Assembly (NCBI GenBank): GCA_014621425.1
Contig: JAANBB010000216.1
Coordinates: 1-64,000 of the forward strand
Direction of reading: 5' to 3'
Length of the DNA stretch: 64,000 nt
Origin: Cylindrodendrum hubeiense
Lineage: Eukaryota; Ascomycota; Sordariomycetes; Hypocreales; Nectriaceae
This document shows, piece by piece, positions 55,535 to 64,000 of the stretch. The position numbers and the translations under genes are program-made. Under the pieces are notes generated by a model that did not search any database, was not told the DNA's origin, and saw nothing but the letters and a program-made list of their open reading frames with translations. The first letter of the stretch is position 1, and every line of letters begins with the position of its first letter.

Positions 55535-57585
55535 TCAGTCCGTTTTGTCCACTGCCTTGAGCTGCTCAAGCTGCTTCTTCAGCTCAGCCAGTTCATCTTT
55601 CAGATCCGAGTTTTCGCGATGTAGATCCTTCATGTGCACAATAGCATTCTCGACGACACTGGCCTTGCTGTTTTGCGCATTGGCCTGCTTCGAATCTTTC
55701 TTGTCGCCGCTTCCTCCACCGTCGCTCACGAGTTCCATGCCACCAGGCAAAAGACCTGCCATGACCTGCAGGGCTGAATTTATTCTGTTTCTTCGGCCTT
55801 GCTCTGCGATCTTGTGTGATGTGCGTTTTGATGTCAAGTTAGTCGATAACTCGCTAGGATACGAGACTCCAGGCACTTGGTTGCCCTCTAGGATATTTTG
55901 ATAGTTGGACTTTGACATGAGGAGTCGAGAGGCGGCATCCTCTGCGGAAGTCAGGCCAGGGGTGCCTGGGAGCAGGGGTTTGATGTTGGGGGAGATCCTC
56001 GGAAGCAGGGCTGGCGATACATGAACTGATCCAGTGCGCGTCCTGCTAGTTCGAGGAGCGAGTTGGGGAGTTTTGCGAGCTGCGGGGCCGGAGGAACCAG
56101 GGCCCAGTTGGGGGCTTTGGCTCGCAGAGGCTGTGCCAGAGCGCTTAGGAAAGACCGGGGATGACAGGGGGTGGAAGCTGGCCCCCTTGGAGGTCGCAGA
56201 TTCGATGAGGGGCGATTGCATAGATGTACGTGTAATGGTTGGGCCGAGTTTCCTATTGGAAACTGATTCTGGCAGTTCGAGCGACTCAATATGATCCGTT
56301 CCGGCGGGTTCCTGATGACCAGATGTCTTATTTGCCCGGGAGGCGGGAAGCTTCATCAGCGACGCTGGGGTAGCGGGAGCTGGTTGTGAATCTGCGGGGG
56401 CAGAGACGGGCGTCTGCTGACCGCTTCGTTGGGGGTAAATATAGGGGGATTTACTAGTCGATCTCCGCGTGGGAACAGGCGGGGGTGGCATATCCGAAAG
56501 AGTCTCTGGTGATACTGAGGAGTTCTCTTCGGGCGAGGTTTCGGTGGATGTGGCGGGCATAGGGAGGAAGGCCGAGTTCATATTCTCTTCGACCTCGGTG
56601 AGAACCTGGGAGACGATTGCAGGACTGGGACCCGTTTTCCTTCGCTGGGGTTTCACAATGGGTGAGCTCCGAACATTGGCCTTGCCTCTAGGCTTTGCGG
56701 GTGCCTTCTTTCGTGGTTTCTTGGACAGGTCCATGGATCCAACTGAGGGCGCGGTTGAAGTATCCAGCTCCATCTCGATGGGCGAATTATTTGAGTGAGT
56801 TTGCTCGTAGATAGACGAAGCATCATTCTGAGCGTGAAGAGCAGGGGATGTAAGAGGGCTGAAGTAGGCACCGGGAATGGTGAATGATGAGCTGTCCATA
56901 GTGAAATGGGGGTCAAGGGGAGTAACGGCAGGTGACACGAGGGGAGTAAAGGCCATCTAAATCCGCAGTTAGTAAGAGAAGCCCTATCGATAGCCATATC
57001 GCGAGGTAAGCATGGGGCAGAGAAGAGGATGTGTCTTACATCCTGTTCCTTCATCCGTTGGTGATATCCTGAGTCGTAAACACCCGGTTGTGATACCTGC
57101 TCAGCCTGGGAGTAGAAATGACCACTGTTGGGCATGTCAAGGCTCTGAGGAGTCGGGGGGACTGAGTGGTTGTGATTGGAGAAGAAGGCGGCTTGTTGCT
57201 CCTGGAGCTGACGTTGCTGCTGTTGGAACTTTTGCTGCTGAAGATACTGGATTTGGGCGTCGATGTTGGAAATGGGGTCAGGGTTCGGGGTCATCATGTG
57301 GGCCGGGATAGTACTGGATTGAGAGGCCGATGTCGTTATGGGTAGAGAGTTATTGGTGGCCATGATGTTGTGGTTGTCTGAGTCGCCCATGATGGTATCG
57401 GTGGCTTCGCGGGGTTGGTGGTTCATGATTGCCTGGGCAGAGCCGTCCTGGAAATTCTGGAAGTCAAATTGCATGCCATCGCCGAGATTTGCCATGCCGC
57501 TCATATCGAGGAACTGTCCAAAGTCATCTTCGGTGGTGGCGGCCATGGCCTGGCCCTGTGTGTCCCAGGCTGTCGAGCCCATCAT
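55535..57585 (-). CDS. NUC-1/PHO4-type bHLH transcription factor (phosphate-starvation regulator)
   Basis: Two exons on the minus strand, 57585-57040 and 56956-55535, giving 655 residues. The bHLH region is at about 558-655. Its basic part is SKRTSHKIAEQGRRNRI, with the His-Glu-Arg set (H563, E567, R571) that reads CACGTG. The loop is long (about 35 residues, GGGSGDKKDSKQA), and a heptad-like tail (DELAELKKQLEQLKA) follows helix 2. A Gln-rich stretch is near 135-160, and the N-terminus carries acidic FxxFL-like segments (EDDFGQFLDM) that look like an activation domain. The order and motifs fit Neurospora NUC-1 and yeast Pho4, which turn on phosphatases and phosphate transporters when phosphate is short. 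These are held back by a cyclin/CDK pair (PREG/PGOV, Pho80/Pho85); the many S/T-P sites seen would suit such control. ATG 57585 is the first in frame. Confidence 0.88.
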
Positions 57586-58536
57586 GTCCGAAGCGCCGGG
57601 GGGATTCGGGTCGAGGGCAGGCCGGGCGGCGCCGTGAAATCGACGAGAGAGCGAATATTCGTCGGGCGACACAAGTCGGTGGGACGCCGCGAAGCGCGAG
57701 ATGTAGGCGGCAGGCGAGGAATGCGCAGTCGCAGGTTGGAGAGGTGTCGTGTGACGTGCAGGTGAGCGACACGAGTCTGGGGATCGGACGAGAAGTTTTC
57801 AAAGGAGCTGGGGACGGGGGCTCATTTGCGACCGGAGCTGAGTGGAGGAGGAGGAGTCGATGGGACGGCTAGCTGCACGAACGGCGCCGGGCCACCCAAA
57901 AACGATGGTGGTACAGCGATTTCGACGGGGCGAGTGAGGCGAGACGAGATTGAAGATGGAAAGGCGGAGAAAGCTGGGGGCAGTTGAGTGAGCGAGAATG
58001 AGAGTCAAGCGAGGGTTTGGAGAATGACGAGTCGAGGTTCGTGATGCGGATGCGGATGTGGGAGACAGACGAGGATGGGCGCTGAGGTGGTTGGTGGGCC
58101 GAGGGCGAGGGACGGACGACCTAGAAGAGAGCCACTTGGGAGGGCGAATGAGTGAGTGAGTGGGTGGGTGAAGGTTGTGAAATGGTGGATAGGTACTCCG
58201 TACTCGGTACTGCGTCGCTGAGGCAGGTGGGGACGGCGCGGGAAAGAAGCAGAAGCGGAGGTAGTTGGCAAGTACCGGGTACATGTGGAGGGCGACGATG
58301 GTGGGGTGGGGGGTTGCAGAGCGCTTTTCGATCCCAAGTTGGGACAGGCGCTCTCTGTTTCTGCTTCGACCGGTATGGTAGTACAAGGTGACCGGGGGCA
58401 ATGCCAGCGATGGTGAGTTTGACACGGCACACACCGGGCAATTGCCTGGACGAGAGGCATTACCGGGTTGGATGTCGGGTATCACTTACGTCGTTAGTGC
58501 GGTGGGTGACCTTCTAGCGGGTTGTAGTGGGCGGGC

Positions 58537-58572
58537 GTAGTGGGTGCAGTGGGTGTAGTGGGTGTAGTGGGT
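58537..58572. repeat. GTAGTGGGT 9-bp array
   Basis: Four units of GTAGTGGGT (one GCAGTGGGT). It is followed at once by TATACCTAGGTACCTACCTACC, a short tract of the ACCT/GGTA type. Confidence 0.9.
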
Positions 58573-59058
58573 ATATACCTAGGTACCTACCTACCTGTGA
58601 AGGGAAGTTAGTGAACCTGGTGGGCGCAGTGGATGCCCTGTACTCCTGTCCCGTAGTGGGTGTGGCGTGGTGGATGCCGGGCGCGGCGAGCACTGGGCAC
58701 AGGTCGAGGGCGGCCAAGCGATTCAGTCAGCTGCTTGCGAGCCCTATCTCGTAGAGGGGGCAGAGGGGACAGGAGGGAGAGCGCTTGTAGCCATTCCAAG
58801 AATGGGCAGAGTGAGGGCTAGCTACAGGGGTGACGAGATGGCTGACGCCATGGAAAACGGCAACGGCGAGATGTGAGATGCAGACGCAAACCATCCGTCT
58901 CTGAGACACAGAATCCAGGTCAGGCGGAAGCCAATGGTGAGGGCGAGGGGCTTCGGGTGATGTTGGAGTTGGAGGTGGTGGTGGGGGGGGACTCGACCTG
59001 GAACATTACAGGGGTCCTCTTCATTAGCAGTGGCCTCGCTGAAGCCCTGGGAGGATCC

Positions 59059-59107
59059 TAGGTAAATACGGTAGGTAAGGTAGGTAGGTAGGTAGGCAGG
59101 TAGTCAG
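59059..59107. repeat. GGTA tetranucleotide tract
   Basis: Imperfect run of TAGG/GGTA units with AAATAC and GCAGG interruptions, like the tracts at 24724 and 32345. Confidence 0.9.
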
Positions 59108-62100
59108 GTCTCCATCCTCAGACCTTACAGCAGCTGAGAGTAAGGTTCCATCGTCAGGCCAGACAACCTACCTAGTCAAGGCACCGAAACTCTACTCATT
59201 CGGTTTCGTGCGGTAATGTCAGTGGTCGAAGACAGGGAGCAAATCCACGGGACGCGATGCCAAGAGAAATCGAGGCGGCTCAGAGGCTCACAGTCGGGTG
59301 TGGCCCCCTCCCTCTCCGAGCTTGGGCAAGAGTCTCAGGCCCGGCGACTCGTCCGACTGGGCGCGGGGCGTGAACCCTTGAAGAAAAGAAAAGAAAAGAA
59401 AAACGTCCCCTGGGTTTCTCCAACGCGCCAGATGTCCCAGAGGCTCCAGAGGCTCCAGAGGGTCGACGTCGGTGGCAGCTCATGATCCGTGCAGCTAGTC
59501 GCAGGCCACAATTGCTAAAAGGTACCTCGCGAGTACGAGGGTACACGCTACCATCTTCACCTGGGACCTGGGGTCTGGGGCCAAACATCCAACCTGGAAC
59601 CCAAATCCAAAGCCCAAATCCGATCCAGCGCTGCACTCGTCAGCGCTCTCATACGCAGCATTGGGCCAAATGGAATTATGGATCACCCTGCCGCTAACAC
59701 GCACATAGTACAGCAGTGCCAGGCCCTGGGCCCTGCAACTTGACCCATGCGATCTCGCTGCAGCTGGCGCATCTGGTTGGCCCGCCCGGTCGGGGGTGTC
59801 GGCCTCGGTCCTGGCAACACGCATGGTTGTGTTACGACTCGGTCGCTCAACTAGACCTGACCAGACTCGACTCGAGCCCTTTTCTTCTCTTGTGACCGAC
59901 GGACAACGGCTATTTTTTTCTTCTTTTGCCTTGGGGGGCTGTCGAGCCTCATTGGTGCGCACCCAATCCGAATCCTTCGCCACTCGATATCTCCAGGCTA
60001 CTCTGCACGCGATGCTTTACGGTTTACCGACGGCGATCCTCCAGGTTTGTCGGAACCCGGGGATCCCATCCCGATGCCAGTCTGCATTGCATCTCTCGTC
60101 CTGTGCCTCCAGGCCTGTAGTGCTGTAACTTAGCTCCTGGTGCGCTCTCCTCTCGGGATGTATCCGATCCTTGAGCTAGGGTGTTTGCGGCGGTGGATCG
60201 ACCCGCCCTTTCCTCTGCTATGTCTCTGCCCTTCTCGTCCTGTTTCTTGTTCCCATTCATCGCCATCCTTTCGCCGACTATTCGTTACTATGCGAACGGG
60301 GACGGGCCAAGAAGTAAAGAGACAGAAAAACAGTGCTCATCGTGTGGATGCTGGGTGCCCAAGTGGGCTTCCGGACCCTCAAAAGGCAATCTATTCGGCC
60401 GTGACACCCTGACATGAACATGCATCCGGGGGTAACGATGGATCCAGCGCATGGATGATGGGGGATGAGATGGGGAGACCGGACATATGTGTGCGTGGAC
60501 TGTGGATTGTGGATGTGTGTCATCTTTCCGGGCCTCTTTGTAAACCCCCATGTCGCTGTAATTACCGTTTACCATGGCTCTGCTGCACGCATGGTCACTT
60601 TAATAACACCCAGCTCGACCAGGCGCCTCAGCCTCACGGTGCTGTTGCACGACTGGAACTTGAGTCTGAATCCATCCTCTGCAGCGAGGGCAACCCAGGC
60701 TGGGAGTGAGCAAGAACACCACGAGTCATCCCGCTCTAAGTTGCTCAACGCAAACCAACCATCCACCTTGCGGGCCAAGGGAAGCAGGGGAATACATAGA
60801 TGGACGGCGGCCTAAACAAACCCGCCCAGATCCAGGCCGACAATCCGTGCTCGCCCGTCACTCATCGTCGGTGGCCCGTTGTCCGTTTCCTGCCGCCCCT
60901 AGAAAATTTTGCCGCCGTCTCTCTTGTCCGTCCGAAGGGCTCGCCAACTAGGTACCGCCCGGCAGGATTCCAGCCACGGACGGCAACAGGGTCGGGCTAG
61001 GCGAACAGGCTAGACGGCAAGCTAATGAGACGGATGAGACGGGGAGTGACATGGCTCACCTGGGTCTCTCTCAACAAGTCGTCCTGACTCGAAGCTTTCT
61101 CCCCACTGAACTTGAACTAGACTTGGTGAACTAGACCTGGGTCCGTATGGCACCCTGGATGCATTCACATGCCATCTGGATGTTCAGCGCTCTTTTTGCT
61201 TTGCCCTCCTCTACCAGTCAGCCCGCAAAATCAAGACTCAGCCGTGTAGAGTCTCCCGTGTAACTGGGCGTCTATCCTACGAATCCCCTCACCCCCAAAC
61301 GCTGGATGCGGCAATCCCAAAATCCTCACCGAAACGCCACGGCCCCCACGCTGCACCTCGCCTCAGCCCCGAACAGCCAAGGAGAATAAACGCGGAGCCC
61401 CTCCATCCGCCCGCAGAAGCAAAAAAAATATCGCTCTGGGTTGGCTGCTCTCTGGTCCGAATTGTCTCTTCCAGAAGTCTTCCACATTGGTCCCCTCTTT
61501 CTTGTTGGCTAGACCTTCGCCCCGCCCGCTAGCAACGGAACTGTATGGTTCTGCCCCGACCCATTCTGTTGGTTGCCCGATGCATCACGTTCGCCGGCAT
61601 GGTCTCGACCAGTCACGGCTCGAGTGTTTCCATTTTGCTAATGCGGTCTAGGGAGCGGACCCCCCCCATCGTCAGTTGTCTGTGAGTTGTCTGATGATTG
61701 TTGACAGCAATACGACGAGTTCGTAAGTGTAAAGTGACGCAGCCAAGGTATCGTGGGTACCTCCAATAGGTCGGGAGGTAGGTACGCAAGGTACGTAAAT
61801 TCAAGCTCACGCCCGTCTTAACCTTAAACGGCACAACCGGCTTCCTTTCACAAGCGAGCGTCTGAGTATTAAAAAAAAACGCAGTGCCATGCCACCCTCA
61901 TGCCACCCTTACACCCTCATTAGGCAAAGGGTCGGCCCGTCGCCCGACAAAACTCTAACAATGGCTGCCCTACAAGTGGGCGTTTGGCCTCAGTAGAACG
62001 TCTCGCGTGAATGTGTTATCAATCAGACCAATACACAGTGTGTGTCCAAGCCTCAATGATCAAATACACATTCTTAGCGGTATCCTTGTGAATCCTTCTA

Positions 62101-63041
62101 AGAACCTAATGAGCTGCCGTGCCTAGACTCTAATACGGATTGTGGCGATTCGCAAATACAGGCATTTGATCCTCGAGGGCTGTACATGGAGCTGCGAGGG
62201 TCACCATTCCTCCTCCACTCCAGCCTCAATTACTTCACACTCGTCCCGACTGATGGCGTGAGCTCACCACGGCCAACATTAACTTAACATCTACCATCTT
62301 ACCAAGTCACTTCAAGTCCCACGGATCCTCTCGCATGATTTTACGTCGTTTTATTGAAGTTTGGCTTCGCAGCCCTGCTTCGACTACTAACTACTCTCCA
62401 CCACGTACATTGGTACATACAAAATCAGTTACCGCCGCTCAACCTCGGCCAGCAACCGCGCCCCCTGTCTTCCTTCAACTACCACATCACCCTGTATCTT
62501 TTTTTTGCTCTCCTCCTCCCTCCTCCTCCACCAGGCTTTCCAAGCCAATTACATGCAACAGGAGATGGTGGTATCATAAGAACACAACAATCCATCGAGA
62601 AAATGACCAGTCCCGGGTCAGCGTCTAGAATGTACGGCAACAAGCAAACGTAGGAAAGAGAAACGAATATGAGACAGATTAGGTCGAGACTTAGAGATGT
62701 CGACGCCGAGTCATGCGTTGGTTGTTAAAAATAAGAGGAAAAGAAAGCTGTCTCTCCTCTGGGGATGTGAATCCCCACGAGGGAGCGAGAGAGAGTCTGC
62801 ACGGGCATGTGCGGTTTTTTCAGACACAAAAAGAAACGAGCGAGTGAGCTGCTGTTGGTGGCACTGCTGTTGGACCGTTCCATGCAAAGAATGCACGACG
62901 TTGCCCGCAGCCTCAGCAGGTTGTTAGTTGAAGAGGACGATGCTTCCGGGAGCATCATGGGTATATAGGTGGCTCATCAGAAAGGCGTGCAGAAGGGACT
63001 TGACTTGGGCGTCGTAACTGTTCGTCAAGGCTGTGTCTGCT

Positions 63042-64000
63042 TCACACTCGCTGTCGGTCACCGAGGTTCAGCCAGCTCATATCGGAAGACTGTGCTGCCA
63101 TGGCGAGCTGGGGCTGGTTGCTCACACCCGTCGGGGGGTTTTGTGAGGGTACCGCACTAGGGGAGAGTGGTGTCCCGAAGTAGAAACTGGGGTTGTAAAC
63201 ACTGCTTGTCGCCCGTTCGGCGCCCCAGGGTTTTGCTGACTGGTTGGATTCCCACTGATCGTTGACACTCTCGGGGATGCCGCTGGAGTACCCTGAAGAT
63301 GATACCTTGGATGAAGGGCGTTCGATCTTGCCAGCCACTCCCTCCTTGAAGGGAATCTTGTTGTACTGCTCTACCACGGGACTGCCCGAGTTGACCCGGT
63401 TAAACTCGGGGCGGAAATCGAAGTTCAGAGGTGGTACAGTCGCCGAATCTTGAGTAACTCGGGGGTTCCGAGTCTGGGGCTGAGTCTGAGTGGTTTGCGA
63501 GTAGTGGGAGCTCTGATCATCGGAGACACCAGTGGCTCTCTTTGGGCCACCGAAACCGAGAATCTGGAGGGCGCTACCGCCGGACCAATATCGGTTCCAG
63601 CCAGAGCTTCTTCGCATTCCATCTTCAGTATCCATCGGTCCCGGCTGTCGGGTTCGGGGCTCAGCGACATTGGGATCAAACGCAACTCCGCGAGACTCTT
63701 GGTTCTGTAAGGCAGGATGCTGCATCTCCTGCAAAATGGGTTTGCTGATAGTAGCCTTCAGCTGCTTGTGCATAGAGCTGACGGAGCTTCGAGTGGTGTC
63801 ATGGCTAGGCTTTCGGCTCAACCCTGACGGCTTCTGCTTTCCAGCACGGCCCATCAAGATAGCCATAGACGAGTAGGATTCCGTGGACATCTGGGGGTTG
63901 TGGCCAATGAGATGACCAGGCGCAGCCACCCCAGGAGGGGCATTATGAAAGACCATCGGGGCTTTCTCATCGGAGGAGAGGCCCCTGTTGTGGTTGCCTT
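63042..64000 (-). CDS. C-terminal part of an unrecognised Ser/Pro/Gln-rich protein (cut by the window edge)
   Basis: An open frame on the minus strand runs from the right edge to a TGA at 63044-63042, with 318 complete residues visible. It has no start in the window: the frame continues to base 64000 without a stop. The sequence is hydrophilic and low-complexity, rich in Ser, Gln, Asn and Pro, with no hydrophobic segment. One more ordered island contains RRSSGWNRYWSGGSALQILGF (about 115-135 in the visible part) and repeated NPP/PP-G motifs. I do not recognise the family. A disordered cytoplasmic tail of a membrane or signalling protein would look like this, but that is a guess. No intron is needed to explain the visible part. 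Confidence 0.7.
   Translation of the reverse strand, partial: GNHNRGLSSDEKAPMVFHNAPPGVAAPGHLIGHNPQMSTESYSSMAILMGRAGKQKPSGLSRKPSHDTTRSSVSSMHKQLKATISKPILQEMQHPALQNQESRGVAFDPNVAEPRTRQPGPMDTEDGMRRSSGWNRYWSGGSALQILGFGGPKRATGVSDDQSSHYSQTTQTQPQTRNPRVTQDSATVPPLNFDFRPEFNRVNSGSPVVEQYNKIPFKEGVAGKIERPSSKVSSSGYSSGIPESVNDQWESNQSAKPWGAERATSSVYNPSFYFGTPLSPSAVPSQNPPTGVSNQPQLAMAAQSSDMSWLNLGDRQRV

Larger units (their letters stand above)
57586..63041. other. 5.46-kb gene-free region with minisatellites
   Basis: The left end is the leader and promoter of the bHLH factor. A 9-bp array (58537-58572) and a GGTA tract (59059-59107) follow. GAAAA/AAGAA runs lie near 59382-59402. Frames in both strands are short or composition-driven. 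From about 61000 to 63000 the sequence is more balanced, but no exon, tRNA or transposon motif is recognised. Confidence 0.45.

Overview
The window is nuclear DNA of a filamentous ascomycete, most likely a sordariomycete. The evidence is short introns (about 50-110 nt, a few longer) with GTRNGT donors, CTRAC-type branch points and YAG acceptors, pyrimidine-rich leaders, and recognisable single-copy fungal genes: a NUC-1/PHO4-type bHLH factor, Cdc14, PCC1, SF3B6, SURF4/Erv29, an Mep ammonium permease and a CRT10-like gene. I see no operons, rRNA, tRNA, CRISPR array, plasmid or phage features and no intact transposon. All gene models come from reading splice sites and frames by eye and from memory of protein families; no database search was run.

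Layout. 1-10 kb: a seven-helix Frizzled/Smoothened-like receptor (+), a membrane-anchored GH5 glycoside hydrolase (+) and a CRT10-family gene (+). 9.5-15.3 kb is repeat-rich and gene-free and leads into an ammonium permease (+, 15.3-17.0 kb). 17.7-19.8 kb: a membrane-anchored histidine acid phosphatase/phytase-like gene (-). 22.8-24.2 kb: a TauD/TfdA-type 2-oxoglutarate dioxygenase (-) with a suspicious splice acceptor. 26.9-29.9 kb: a Zn2Cys6 factor with a central zinc cluster (-). 34.9-38.4 kb: a kinase-like protein (+) facing a SWIM zinc-finger protein (-). 41.8-45.6 kb: SF3B6 (-) and an MBD4-like DNA glycosylase (+), arranged head to head. 47.1-51.1 kb: SURF4/Erv29 (+) and a HeLo-domain/pseudokinase protein (+). 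51.8-57.6 kb: Cdc14 (-) and PCC1 (+), divergent, then the NUC-1/PHO4-type bHLH factor (-). 63.0 kb to the right edge holds the C-terminal part of an unrecognised protein (-).

Genes that may work together: the bHLH factor would be the activator of phosphate-starvation genes, and the phosphatase at 17.7-19.8 kb is the kind of gene it controls. The permease, dioxygenase and phosphatase are all nutrient-scavenging functions, but nothing shows that they form a cluster. The most unusual gene is the HeLo-pseudokinase at 49.3-51.1 kb, whose layout resembles the animal/plant necroptosis effector MLKL. Between genes lie long stretches (up to 5.8 kb) dominated by minisatellites and GGTA tracts.
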